A stretch of 64,000 nt of DNA. It comes from Phreatobacter cathodiphilus (GTDB taxonomy: Bacteria; Pseudomonadota; Alphaproteobacteria; Rhizobiales; Phreatobacteraceae). The notes under the pieces were generated by a model. That model had not been told where the DNA came from and made no database searches. It saw nothing but the letters and a program-made list of their open reading frames with translations. Each line of letters starts with the position of its first letter. Positions within the stretch are counted from its first letter, which is position 1. Below, one piece after another: positions 42,935 to 51,548 of this stretch. A program made the translations under genes and the position numbers. Location of the stretch: positions 3,389,001-3,453,000 of the forward strand of contig NZ_CP027668.1 in NCBI RefSeq assembly GCF_003008515.1, read 5' to 3'.

Positions 42935-43369
42935 ATGTCGATCCTTTCACGTCGTGGCCGGTTGGCGATCGCCGCCGTTGTCGATATCGCCGTACACGCG
43001 GTGAACGCACCCGTGTCGGCGAAGGCGCTTGCCGCACGCCACAACCTTCCGCCCCGGCACCTCGAGCCGCTCCTCCAGGCGCTGGTGAGGGCCGGCATTC
43101 TCAAGGGCATGCGCGGCCCGCGCGGGGGCTATGACGTCGCCCGCGACCGCCACCGCATCAGCTGTGCCGAGATCGTCCGCACGGCGGTGGGATCGGGCAT
43201 GGACGATTTCGACCCCGTCTCGCCGCTGATCGAGGCCATCATCGTGCCCGCCATGGCGGAGGCCGAGCGGGATTACTTCGACCGCCTCGGCAAGATCTCG
43301 GTGGCCGACCTCTGCGACAAGGTCGCCGAGGCGCGCGAGGCCGTGCCGGGCCTGCTCGAGCCGGCCTGA
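42935..43369 (+). CDS. Rrf2 family transcriptional regulator
   Basis: A 144-residue regulator: the winged helix (VSAKALAARHNLPPRHLEPL, LQALVRAGILKGMRGPRGGY with the Rrf2 wing) and a C-terminal dimerisation helix. The iron-sulfur cysteine triad of IscR/RirA/NsrR is missing; only two isolated cysteines (ISCAEIV, DLCDKV) are present, so it probably does not hold a cluster. The ATG at 42935 follows gaggga. Its targets are unknown; nothing adjacent suggests them. Confidence 0.9.
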   Translation: MSILSRRGRLAIAAVVDIAVHAVNAPVSAKALAARHNLPPRHLEPLLQALVRAGILKGMRGPRGGYDVARDRHRISCAEIVRTAVGSGMDDFDPVSPLIEAIIVPAMAEAERDYFDRLGKISVADLCDKVAEAREAVPGLLEPA

Positions 43370-43388
43370 CCCTCAGGCCGCCCTGACG

Positions 43389-44543
43389 TCAGGCTGCCTT
43401 GGCGAAGACGTTCACCAGCCTGTCGAGCGCGCCGTTCAGCGTCTCGTCCTTCTTGGCAAAGCAGAACCGCACCACCGAGGTGACGGGCGTCTGCGCGTAG
43501 AAGGCGGAGACGGGGATGGCGGCCACCCCGTGCTCGGCCACCAGCGTCTTGCAGAAGGCGACGTCGTCGTTGATCCCGGCGGAGGCGAGGTCGACGTTGA
43601 TGAAATAGGTGGCGGCGCTGGGCAGCACGCGGAAACCGGCCTGCACGAGGCCGGCGTGGAAGAGGTCGCGCGAGCGCTGCAGATCCGCCCGCATGCCGGC
43701 GAAATAGCCGTCGTCCTTGGTGAGGCCGTAGGCGACCGCCGCCTGCAGGTTCGGCGGCGTCGTGAAGGTCAGGAACTGGTGCGCCTTCGAGAGCACCTTC
43801 ATGATCGCCGGCGCGGCCACCACGAAGCCCACCTTCCAGCCGGTGAGCGAGAAGATCTTCCCCGCCGAGCCGATCTTCACCGCCCGGTCGCGCAGCGAGT
43901 CGATCGCGAGGACCGACAGGTGCCGCCGGCCGTCGAAGACGACGTGTTCCCACACCTCGTCGGAGACCACGGTGGCACCGAAGCGCTGGCAGAACCTGCC
44001 GAGCAGGTCGAGATCCTCGGCCGGGAAGATCGAGGCGGCGGGGTTGAGCGGATTGTTGATCAGGACGACGCGGGTCTTCGGAGTGAAGACGGCGGCGAGG
44101 TCCTCCTCGGTGAAACGCCAGTGCGGCGGCCTGAGCGTCACGAAACGCGGCACGCCCCCCGCCCTCAGCACGAGCGGCAGATAGGCGTCGTACATCGGCT
44201 GGAACAGCACCACCTCGTCGCCGGGCTCGATCAGCGCCATCAGGGCGCCGGCGAGCGCTTCGGTCGCGCCGGAGGTGATCATCACCTCCTGCTGCGGATC
44301 GAGCGTCAGGTTCTGGTGATGCCGGTAGTGGTCGGCCACGGCCTGACGCAGTTCCGGCAGGCCCATCATCGGCGGATACTGGTTCCAGCCGGAGATCACG
44401 GCCTCGGCCGCCTTCTGGCGCACGTCCACCGGGCCGGGATCGTCGGGAAAGCCCTGGCCGAGATTGATCGCGCCCGTCTCACGCGCCATCTGCGACATGA
44501 CCTCGAAGACGGTGGTGGGCAGGTCGGCAAAGATCGGGTTCAT
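43389..44543 (-). CDS. Class I/II pyridoxal-phosphate-dependent aminotransferase
   Basis: A 384-residue fold-type I aminotransferase: INLGQGFPDDPGPVDVRQKA, the cofactor-loop region VMITSGATEALAGALMALI, NNPLNPAASIFPAEDL, and the PLP lysine in GSAGKIFSLTGWKVGF. The arrangement resembles the methionine/kynurenine aminotransferase branch (YbdL/KAT). Its substrate cannot be fixed. It is not linked to biosynthesis genes here; the convergent neighbour is the Rrf2 gene. Confidence 0.92.
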   Translation of the reverse strand: MNPIFADLPTTVFEVMSQMARETGAINLGQGFPDDPGPVDVRQKAAEAVISGWNQYPPMMGLPELRQAVADHYRHHQNLTLDPQQEVMITSGATEALAGALMALIEPGDEVVLFQPMYDAYLPLVLRAGGVPRFVTLRPPHWRFTEEDLAAVFTPKTRVVLINNPLNPAASIFPAEDLDLLGRFCQRFGATVVSDEVWEHVVFDGRRHLSVLAIDSLRDRAVKIGSAGKIFSLTGWKVGFVVAAPAIMKVLSKAHQFLTFTTPPNLQAAVAYGLTKDDGYFAGMRADLQRSRDLFHAGLVQAGFRVLPSAATYFINVDLASAGINDDVAFCKTLVAEHGVAAIPVSAFYAQTPVTSVVRFCFAKKDETLNGALDRLVNVFAKAA

Positions 44544-44613
44544 GGGATCACCGTCTCGGGCGCGTTCTGTTCAAAGAACGATCCGGCCGGTATGCCGAAA
44601 CGAGGGGCCCGAG

Positions 44614-45324
44614 TCAAACCACCGGGAGCGCGACGAAGGTCATGCGGTGCGGGGTGAGCCCGAGATTGGGATGGTGCCGCCGGGCGGAGAAGCCGTGCCG
44701 CGCCATCAAGGCCAGCATGTCGGCCTCGGCATAAGTGGCGAGCCCGATCTCGCTGCGGATCTTGCGGTAGGGCGAAACGGCCGTCGCCACGAGGCCGACC
44801 AGAGCCGCCGGCAGGTAACCGTGGCGCCAGGCGTTGCGCAGCAGCGAGGTGATGTCGGCCGCCATGCCCGCGTCGGGCGGAATGACGTCGGCGAGGACCA
44901 GCCGCCCGCCGGGCTTCAGCTTGGCGCGGAAGCGGTCGAGCAGGGCGGCGAAATCCGCCTCCGACAGATACTGGATGAGGGAGGAGACGACGATGAGGTC
45001 GGCCGTGCCGTCCGCCAGCACGGCATTGAGATCCTCGGGAAGGGCGAAGGCGACGTTGGGCAGGGCGCCGAAACGTTCGCGCAGCTTGGCCACCACCGAG
45101 GGCGCACCGTCGCACAGCACCAAACGCCCCACCGCCCCGGCGACCCGCGCGCTCTCCAGCGCCTCGCCGCAGGCATAGTCCAGCACCACGGCGTCGGGTC
45201 CGAGGCCGGCTTCGGCCACATGGGCGAGAATGCCGTCGGCAATGGCGCGGTAGTGAACTGCCTTGTGGCGATCGCTCACATAAATGGCGTGCTCGCCGTC
45301 CCAGAACGAACGCCAGTCGGCCAT
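44614..45324 (-). CDS. Class I SAM-dependent methyltransferase
   Basis: A 236-residue protein: MADWRSFWDGEHAIYVSDRH, the SAM-binding VVLDYACGEALESARVAGAV, an acidic loop LVLCDGAPSVVAKLRERF, and FRAKLKPGGRLVLADVIPPD (motif post-II). Its substrate is unknown; a lipid or quinone-like small molecule is possible from the late motif. Its ATG at 45324 overlaps the yqhA-like stop (TGATG), so the two are made together. Confidence 0.87.
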   Translation of the reverse strand: MADWRSFWDGEHAIYVSDRHKAVHYRAIADGILAHVAEAGLGPDAVVLDYACGEALESARVAGAVGRLVLCDGAPSVVAKLRERFGALPNVAFALPEDLNAVLADGTADLIVVSSLIQYLSEADFAALLDRFRAKLKPGGRLVLADVIPPDAGMAADITSLLRNAWRHGYLPAALVGLVATAVSPYRKIRSEIGLATYAEADMLALMARHGFSARRHHPNLGLTPHRMTFVALPVV

Positions 45325-45857
45325 CACTTGGCCGATCCTGACAGCTTGTCGGTCAGCGCCAGCAGCACGCCGGAGACCACGAAGGTGACGTGGATGACGA
45401 CCAGCCAGGTCATCTCCCGGTCCGTCATCGCGCCGACATTCATGAAGGCCTTGAGCAGGTGGATGGCGGAGATGGCGACGATCGAGGCGAGCAGCTTCAG
45501 CTTGAGGGCGGAGAAGTCGATGGACCCCATCCATTCCGGTCTGTCGCGATGGGTGACGTGTTCCATCTTGGAGACGAAGTTCTCGTAGCCCGAGAACACC
45601 ACCATGATCACCAGATTGCCGGCGAGCGACAGGTCGATGAGGGTCAGCACGCCGAGGATGACGTCGGCCTCCTTGGCGGTCGGCACCTTGACCATGAACC
45701 CGACGAGATCGCGGACGAAGACGATCATCAGGGCGAGCAGGCCGATCATCAGGCCCACATAGAAGGGCGCCATCAGCCAGCGACTGGCGAACAGGCCCCG
45801 CTCGAGCGCCCGCTCGATGCCTTCCGATGCGCTGGGATTCTCCGGTATCTGGCTCAT
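45324..45857 (-). CDS. YqhA/UPF0114 family membrane protein (TIGR00645)
   Basis: A 177-residue protein with about four membrane segments: ALERGLFASRWLMAPFYVGL, IDLSLAGNLVIMVVFSGYEN, and SIDFSALKLKLLASIVAISA, which are diagnostic for TIGR00645. Function unknown. It is translationally coupled to the methyltransferase gene downstream. It lies 45 bp after the HPr gene on the same strand and may be read from the same transcript. Confidence 0.92.
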   Translation of the reverse strand: MSQIPENPSASEGIERALERGLFASRWLMAPFYVGLMIGLLALMIVFVRDLVGFMVKVPTAKEADVILGVLTLIDLSLAGNLVIMVVFSGYENFVSKMEHVTHRDRPEWMGSIDFSALKLKLLASIVAISAIHLLKAFMNVGAMTDREMTWLVVIHVTFVVSGVLLALTDKLSGSAK

Positions 45858-45902
45858 GGCGCGGCTCTTGGCACGGGATGGTATCGCAGGCAAGCGGTGC
45901 GG

Positions 45903-46214
45903 CTATTCGCCCTCGCCGAACCGGTCGGCCACCAGCGCCGCCAATGCCTCGACGGCGGCCTCGGCCTCGCGCCCGCGCGCTGTGATGGTGATGGAGGTGC
46001 CGATGCCCGCGGCGAGCATCATCAGCCCCATGATCGAACCGGCATCGACCGTCTCGCCGGCCCGCGACACCTTGATGGCGGCGTCGAAGCGGTCGGCGCA
46101 GGCGACGAACTTGGCGGAGGCGCGGGCATGGAGGCCGCGCTTGTTGAGGATGGGCAGTTCGCGCACCACGGCATCGGCCGCCTGCGCCGCATTCGCCCCC
46201 TCGTCCTGCGCCAT
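45903..46214 (-). CDS. HPr family phosphocarrier protein
   Basis: A 103-residue phosphocarrier of the nitrogen-type PTS. The histidine that accepts phosphate from EI-Ntr is H29 in KRGLHARASAKF; the regulatory serine that HprK phosphorylates is S60 in DAGSIMGLMML. It is downstream of the EIIA and HprK genes in the same direction. With no sugar permease nearby, it works in regulation rather than transport. Confidence 0.95.
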   Translation of the reverse strand: MAQDEGANAAQAADAVVRELPILNKRGLHARASAKFVACADRFDAAIKVSRAGETVDAGSIMGLMMLAAGIGTSITITARGREAEAAVEALAALVADRFGEGE

Positions 46215-46309
46215 CTCGCCGTTCCTCGCGATCCTTCCGCCGCCGAGGCGGCACGATGCCCCGATTGCGGGCAGTTCGCCGCCATTCTAGGCACCGAACC
46301 CGCCGGACC

Positions 46310-46711
46310 TCAATTCCCCGCGAGAACTCGGCTGGCGATGTTGATGTATTTGCGCCCGGCTTCCTGGGCATGGAGCACCGCCTCGGCCAGCGGCTTCTCC
46401 GAGCGCACGGTGGCGAGCTTCACGAGCATTGGCAGGTTGATGCCGGCGATGACCTCGACAGGGCGGCCGCTCATCACCGAAATGGCGAGATTGGACGGCG
46501 TGCCGCCGAACATGTCCGTCAGCACCGCCACCCCGTCGCCGGAATCGACCTGGTCCACCGCGGCGATGATGTCGCGGCGACGCTGGTCCATGTCGTCACT
46601 CGGCCCGATGGCGATGGTCTCCACCTGGCGCTGGGGACCGACGACATGTTCCATGGCATGCCGGAATTCGACGGCCAGTTGGCCGTGCGTCACGATGACG
46701 AGACCGATCAT
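46310..46711 (-). CDS. PTS sugar transporter subunit IIA, mannose (EIIA-Man) family
   Basis: A 133-residue cytosolic domain: MIGLVIVTHGQLAVEFRHAM with the phosphorylated H9, GVAVLTDMFGGTPSNLAISV and EVIAGINLPMLVKLATVRSE, all typical of ManX-like EIIA. In alphaproteobacteria this stand-alone EIIA receives phosphate from HPr and acts on regulators. It sits between hprK and the HPr gene. Confidence 0.94.
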   Translation of the reverse strand: MIGLVIVTHGQLAVEFRHAMEHVVGPQRQVETIAIGPSDDMDQRRRDIIAAVDQVDSGDGVAVLTDMFGGTPSNLAISVMSGRPVEVIAGINLPMLVKLATVRSEKPLAEAVLHAQEAGRKYINIASRVLAGN

Positions 46712-46801
46712 CAGGCACTCCGCGCGCGGCTCGCCGCGCGCCTGCTCACTCGGAAGGAAGACATCTTGACCATGTGGCCGGCTGGCGCAAGGGCAGGTCG
46801 G

Positions 46802-47281
46802 TCAACGATAGCCATACGCGTGCGATGCAGCAAGGACCGGATTTGGTGTGGAACACCACGGGGATCGGGCCAGAACCAGCGGCGCCGGGTCGACGGTTGG
46901 GGCGACCGGCAGGCGCGGCAATCTGACGCCGCAGAGTTCCGTCCACAGGCTTGCGGCCTCCGGCATGCGCGCAGCATCCTCCGCCGCGAGGTCGACAACC
47001 AGACCCACCACCGCACAGAGCTCGAAGGCCAGCGGCACGATCCCCTCGCCGCGCCGTTCGACGAGCCCCCCGATCGCCGCCGGCGCGCGGGCGACGACCC
47101 GGTCGCCATGGGCCTCAAGCGCCACCCGGTCGTCGGCGACGAGGCGGGCGAAGGGCACGCGGCCGGCCGCTGCGAGGGCGAGGACGTCGAGGGCCAGGCG
47201 CGACTTGCCCGATCCGGACGGCCCCCGGATCAGCACCGCCCGGGCGCCGAGGAGAACCGCGGTGGCGTGGACGGTGGCCAC
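46802..47281 (-). CDS. hprK: HPr kinase/phosphorylase, short alphaproteobacterial form
   Basis: A 159-residue protein that is the C-terminal kinase domain only: P-loop GPSGSGKS (20-27), acidic pair D50-D51 in RLVADDRV, and EGIVPLAF-type loop residues following RRGE. It phosphorylates HPr on serine. The long-form N-terminal domain is absent, as usual in this class. It starts at GTG 47281, 9 bases after chvG. Confidence 0.92.
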   Translation of the reverse strand: MATVHATAVLLGARAVLIRGPSGSGKSRLALDVLALAAAGRVPFARLVADDRVALEAHGDRVVARAPAAIGGLVERRGEGIVPLAFELCAVVGLVVDLAAEDAARMPEAASLWTELCGVRLPRLPVAPTVDPAPLVLARSPWCSTPNPVLAASHAYGYR

Positions 47282-47292
47282 GGCCGCCGCCT

Positions 47293-49077
47293 TCAGGCCG
47301 CCGGCAGGCGGACGACGAAGCGGGCACCGGCCGGCACGGGCTGACCCTCCTCGTCGGTGCGGCCGGGACGGTTCTCCGCCCAGATGCTGCCGCCGTGCGC
47401 CTCGATGATCTGCTTGGAGATGGACAGACCGAGGCCGGAATTCTGCCCGTAATCCTGGTGCGGACGATCGGTGTAGAAGCGCTCGAAGATGCGCTGCAGC
47501 GCGTCCTCGCGGATGCCGGGCCCGTCGTCCTCGACGACGATCTCGATGGCGCCCTTGAGCTTGCGCGCGGTCACCCGCACCTCGCCGTCGGGCGGCGAGA
47601 AGGAGCGGGCATTGTCGATCAGGTTGGTGACGACCTGGCTGATCCGGCCGTCATGGCCGGGTACGACGAATTCCGCCGGCTTGCCACCCTCGAAGCTGAG
47701 CACCACCGGCACCTGGCCGTCCTTGCGCACCTCATTGGCGATGGTGACGAGAGTGCCGAGAAGCTTCGACAGGTCGATGCGCGTCGATTCCTGGCGCTGC
47801 AGCTCGGCGTCGAGGCGGCTCGCATCGGAAATGTCGGTGATGAGCCGGTCGAGGCGGCGCACGTCGTGCTGGATCACCTCGAGGAGCCGTCCGCGCGAGG
47901 CGTCGGTCTTGGCGAGGGGCAGCGTCTCCACCGCGGAGCGCAGCGAGGTCAGCGGGTTCTTGAGCTCGTGGGCGACGTCGGCGGCGAAGCGCTCGATCGC
48001 CTCGATGCGGGCGTAGAGCGCGTCCGTCATGTCGCGCAGCGACCGCGACAGGTGGCCGATCTCGTCGCGGCGCTGGCTGAAGTCGGGGATCTCCTCGCGC
48101 GAGCGGTGGCGCCGGCGCACCTGCTCGGCGCCCTCGGCGAGCTTGCGGACCGGGCCGGCGATGGTGCGCGCCATCAGGATCGACAGCACCACCATGACCA
48201 GGGCGGCGACGAGGAAGACGCGCAGCACCTGGAAGCGCTCGGCATCGAGCACCGCGTCGATCTCGCCGCCTTGCGTGTTCAGCAGCAGCACGCCGAGCAC
48301 GCCTCGGAAGCGCTGCACCGGGATGGCCACCGAGACGATCAGTTCGCCGCGCTCGTTGACGCGCACCATGCTGACCTTCTGCCCGTTCAGCGCCTGCACC
48401 ACCTCCGGATAGCTGCGGCCGTTGCGCAAACCGAGGTCGCGGTAGAGCGGGAAATTGCCGCCGCCGCGCAGGAAGCGGCGGATCTCGTTCCACCACTTCT
48501 CGTAGAAGGGCGGCTTGGTGCCGATGGGCGGCAGGTCGAGGGTCTGGATGTCACCGCGGCCATAGAGGTTTCGGTTGTCCAGGATGAGGTTGCCCTCGCG
48601 GTCGTAGACGCGGGCCTGGGTGCCGGTCGGGCCGGTCAGGCGGCGCAGCACCGGCGCGACACGCTCCGGGTTGATGGGAAATTCGAGCAGGGCGCCGAAG
48701 TCGTCCACGGACGAGGCCGCGCCTCCGAGCTGCAGCTCGAACAGCTTGTCCGGGTCGATTGGAATGACCGGCCCCTCGACGGAGGTGGAGGCGGCGATGG
48801 CGCCGGCGATGATTTCGCCCTGCACCAGAAGGCTCTGCGCCCGCGATTCGATCAGCCCCTCGCGAAACTGCGACAGCCACAGGATGCCGGAGACCAGCGC
48901 CACCAGGCCGACGAGGTTCAGGAGGACGATCCGCCGCGTCAGGCTGGAGAAGGAGCGGTTGACGACGGCCCGCGCGGCGCGGGCGAGAACCCGCACCAGC
49001 CTCGCCCAGGGCCTCAGCGGCCGAGGGGGGGCGGAGGGCTGCGCCGCCTGGGTCTCGTCTGTGGTCCGGTCCAGCAT
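47293..49077 (-). CDS. chvG: Sensor histidine kinase ChvG
   Basis: A 594-residue membrane sensor. Membrane segments at about 49-68 and 287-306 flank a large periplasmic domain. They are followed by a HAMP region, the phosphoacceptor H370 in FAADVAHELKNPL, and the ATPase boxes NLIDNARSFSP, VEDDGPGIRED and GLGLSISKQIIEAHGG. With ChvI it senses acidity and envelope stress in rhizobia and Agrobacterium. ATG 49077 was chosen; a GTG at 49107 overlapping the chvI stop would add ten residues and is equally arguable. Confidence 0.93.
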   Translation of the reverse strand: MLDRTTDETQAAQPSAPPRPLRPWARLVRVLARAARAVVNRSFSSLTRRIVLLNLVGLVALVSGILWLSQFREGLIESRAQSLLVQGEIIAGAIAASTSVEGPVIPIDPDKLFELQLGGAASSVDDFGALLEFPINPERVAPVLRRLTGPTGTQARVYDREGNLILDNRNLYGRGDIQTLDLPPIGTKPPFYEKWWNEIRRFLRGGGNFPLYRDLGLRNGRSYPEVVQALNGQKVSMVRVNERGELIVSVAIPVQRFRGVLGVLLLNTQGGEIDAVLDAERFQVLRVFLVAALVMVVLSILMARTIAGPVRKLAEGAEQVRRRHRSREEIPDFSQRRDEIGHLSRSLRDMTDALYARIEAIERFAADVAHELKNPLTSLRSAVETLPLAKTDASRGRLLEVIQHDVRRLDRLITDISDASRLDAELQRQESTRIDLSKLLGTLVTIANEVRKDGQVPVVLSFEGGKPAEFVVPGHDGRISQVVTNLIDNARSFSPPDGEVRVTARKLKGAIEIVVEDDGPGIREDALQRIFERFYTDRPHQDYGQNSGLGLSISKQIIEAHGGSIWAENRPGRTDEEGQPVPAGARFVVRLPAA

Positions 49078-49103
49078 GGTGCCGGTGAGGCGCCGGGGCG
49101 GCC

Positions 49104-49799
49104 TCACTCCTTGAAGCGGTAGCCGACGCCGTACAACGTCTCGATCATCTCGAAGTCGTCGTCGACCACCTTGAACTTCTTGCGCAGCCGCTTGATGTGG
49201 CTATCGATGGTGCGGTCGTCGACATAGACCTGGTCGTCATAGGCGGCGTCCATCAGGGCGTTGCGGCTCTTCACCACGCCCGGGCGCTGGGCGAGCGCCT
49301 GCAGGATGAGGAACTCCGTCACGGTGAGCGTCACCGGCTCGCCGTCCCAGGTGCAGGTGTGGCGCTCGGGGTCCATGCGCAGCTTGCCGCGCTCCAGCAC
49401 CTTGGCGTCGGTCTTCGCCTCCGCGGCCGGGTCCTTGGCGGCCGCCCGCCGCAGCACCGCCTTCACGCGCTCAACCAGCAGGCGCTGGGAGAACGGCTTC
49501 CGGATGAAGTCGTCGGCGCCCATCTTCAGGCCGAACAGCTCGTCGATCTCCTCGTCCTTGGAGGTGAGGAAGATCACCGGCATGTCCGTCTTCTGCCTGA
49601 GACGGCGCAGCAGCTCCATTCCGTCCATCCGCGGCATCTTGATGTCGAGGATGGCGAGGTCGGGCGGCGTCTGCTTGAAGCCGTCGAGGGCCGAGGCGCC
49701 GTCATTGTAGGTGACGATGCGATAGCCTTCGGCTTCGAGCGCGATGGCGACCGAGGTGAGGATGTTCCGGTCGTCGTCGACGAGAGCGATGGTCGGCAT
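49104..49799 (-). CDS. chvI: Response regulator transcription factor ChvI
   Basis: A 231-residue OmpR-type regulator: receiver with acidic D8-D10, phospho-acceptor D52 in [11 protein letters not shown]79/S80 and K101 (IRKPFS); C-terminal winged helix with [20 protein letters not shown] and [15 protein letters not shown]. It controls exopolysaccharide, motility and acid-response genes in relatives. It is first in the order chvI-chvG-hprK-EIIA-HPr; pckA, often divergent from it, is absent. Confidence 0.95.
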   Translation of the reverse strand: MPTIALVDDDRNILTSVAIALEAEGYRIVTYNDGASALDGFKQTPPDLAILDIKMPRMDGMELLRRLRQKTDMPVIFLTSKDEEIDELFGLKMGADDFIRKPFSQRLLVERVKAVLRRAAAKDPAAEAKTDAKVLERGKLRMDPERHTCTWDGEPVTLTVTEFLILQALAQRPGVVKSRNALMDAAYDDQVYVDDRTIDSHIKRLRKKFKVVDDDFEMIETLYGVGYRFKE

Positions 49800-49994
49800 T
49801 TGCTTCCCTTATTGGGCGAGGCATGTGTCGGGCGCGAATTGTGGCAGACGCGCCCCCGCCGTTCGAACGCGCCAAGCGTGGCGAAAATGGGACTGACGCA
49901 GGATAACGGCAAGGCGTCGCGAAGATAAGGGGCTTCGGCGAGGTTTATTCCGATGGTTCCGTGCCGGCCGGCCAGTCTCCGCCGCCTGAAATGC

Positions 49995-50019
49995 AAAAGG
50001 CCGGGCGCTGGCCCGGCCT
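49995..50019 (-). terminator. Intrinsic terminator of cycM
   Basis: aggccgggc-(gctg)-gcccggcct: 9-bp stem at 49998-50019, followed on the minus strand by TTT. It starts 26 bases after the cycM stop. Confidence 0.8.
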
Positions 50020-50044
50020 CGCCCGTCCCTCGTGGGGCCGGCTC

Positions 50045-50587
50045 TTACTTCGGAACCTCGACCGGGCTGTCAGACTGCTCGCGCAGATAGGCGATGAGAT
50101 CGGCGCGCTGCTGCTCGGAGCGGATGCCGGCGAAGGCCATCGAGGTGCCGGGAATGGCCGCCCGCGGATTGGTGATGAAGGCGTAGACGTCCTGCAGCGT
50201 CCAGGGCTCGCCCGACTTCGCCTTCATGGCGGCGGAATAGTTGAAGCCCGGGGCGCCGGCATGGTTGCGGCCGACGACACCCCAGAGGTTCGGACCGGCA
50301 CCGTTGGCGCCGCCCTTGTTGATCGTGTGGCAGGTCGCGCACTGACGGAACACGGCCGGGCCGTTGGCGGCATTGGCGGAGGCGAAGACCTCGGCCATCG
50401 ACTTGGTCGGCGCCGCGGCGGCGGCCGCGGTCTGCTGGCCGGCGGGCGGCGCCACGGCCACCTCGTAGCCCGGCTTCGCCGGCGTCTTCGGCCGGAACAG
50501 TTCATTGGCCAGAATGCTGCCGCCGAGGGTGCCCGTGCCGACGAGAAGCACGGCCATCATGACCTTGTTGATTTCCAATCCGTCCAT
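50045..50587 (-). CDS. cycM: Membrane-anchored c-type cytochrome, CycM-like
   Basis: A 180-residue cytochrome c2-like electron carrier held by an uncleaved N-terminal helix (MMAVLLVGTGTLGGSILANE). An alanine/proline linker follows, then the class I domain: heme motif CATCH (83-87), GPNLWGVVGR, and the methionine ligand in GTSMAF (M150). In Bradyrhizobium CycM passes electrons from the bc1 complex to cytochrome oxidase. The ATG at 50587 gives the proper anchor. It is a single gene with its own terminator. Confidence 0.93.
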   Translation of the reverse strand: MDGLEINKVMMAVLLVGTGTLGGSILANELFRPKTPAKPGYEVAVAPPAGQQTAAAAAAPTKSMAEVFASANAANGPAVFRQCATCHTINKGGANGAGPNLWGVVGRNHAGAPGFNYSAAMKAKSGEPWTLQDVYAFITNPRAAIPGTSMAFAGIRSEQQRADLIAYLREQSDSPVEVPK

Positions 50588-50772
50588 CGGGACCAGCTCC
50601 AGAGATCGGCGGCGCCTTGCGAAAATGCGCGGGGGCACGCGGGATGGGCCTGCCGATTTGGCGCGGACACTATCCAATTTGCTCCCCGTGAGGCAACCCG
50701 TATATGCACGCCTCTCTCATGCTACTTTTTGCCGCCTCCAAACTGCGCCCGACGCCGCGAAAACCGCCCGCC

Positions 50773-51507
50773 ATGACCGCATCCCTCGTCCTCATTCCCG
50801 CCCGCATGAGCGCCTCGCGGCTGCCCGGCAAGCCTCTCGCCGACATCGGCGGCACCCCGATGATCGTCCATGTGATGCGCCGCGCCGAGGCGGCCGGGCT
50901 CGGCCCGGTGGTGGTGGCGACCGATTCGGCGGAGATCCTGGCCGCGGTCGAAGCGGCGGGCGGGCGCGCCGTCATGACCCGCGCCGACCACCCCACCGGC
51001 TCGGACCGCATCGAGGAGGCGGCCGACCTCGTCGACCCCGACCGCCGCTACGACCGCATCGTCAACGTCCAGGGCGACCTGCCGACCATCGAGCCCTCGG
51101 TGGTGCGCGCCGCGAGCGACCTCCTCGACGACGCCGCCGTCGATATCGGCACCCTCGCCGCCGTCATCACCCGGCAGGAGGAGATCACCAATCCCAACGT
51201 GGTGAAGGCGGTGGGCACGCCCCTGTCGGCCACGCGGCTGCGGGCGCTCTACTTCACCCGCGCCACCGCCCCCACCGGCGAAGGGCCGCTCTACCATCAC
51301 ATTGGCCTCTACGCCTATCGACGGGCGGCGCTGGAGCGCTTCGTGTCGCTGCCGCCCGCCCCGCTGGAGAAGCGCGAGCGGCTGGAGCAGCTCCGCGCCC
51401 TGGAGAATGGCATGCGCATCGACATCGCCGTGGTCGAGGCCGTGCCGCTCGGCGTCGACACGCCGGCCGACCTCGAACGCGCCCGCGCCCTCATCGCCAA
51501 AGCCTGA
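50773..51507 (+). CDS. kdsB: 3-deoxy-manno-octulosonate cytidylyltransferase
   Basis: A 244-residue enzyme that makes CMP-Kdo for lipopolysaccharide. It shows [20 protein letters not shown] (nucleotide binding), [33 protein letters not shown] and [19 protein letters not shown]. The start at 50773 matches the family N terminus; upstream in-frame methionines would add an unusual leader. It is followed 41 bp later by pheA, and the pair is often seen in Hyphomicrobiales. Confidence 0.95.
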   Translation: MTASLVLIPARMSASRLPGKPLADIGGTPMIVHVMRRAEAAGLGPVVVATDSAEILAAVEAAGGRAVMTRADHPTGSDRIEEAADLVDPDRRYDRIVNVQGDLPTIEPSVVRAASDLLDDAAVDIGTLAAVITRQEEITNPNVVKAVGTPLSATRLRALYFTRATAPTGEGPLYHHIGLYAYRRAALERFVSLPPAPLEKRERLEQLRALENGMRIDIAVVEAVPLGVDTPADLERARALIAKA

Positions 51508-51548
51508 TCCTTTCGCTAAACAGACCGCCCCACCGGAGTGACGCGTCC

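Noticed and set aside
44614-46371. A 585-residue frame as one fused methyltransferase protein
   Set aside because: Only the last 236 residues are methyltransferase-like; the rest is antisense or out of frame to YqhA and HPr, and a coupled ATG exists at 45324.
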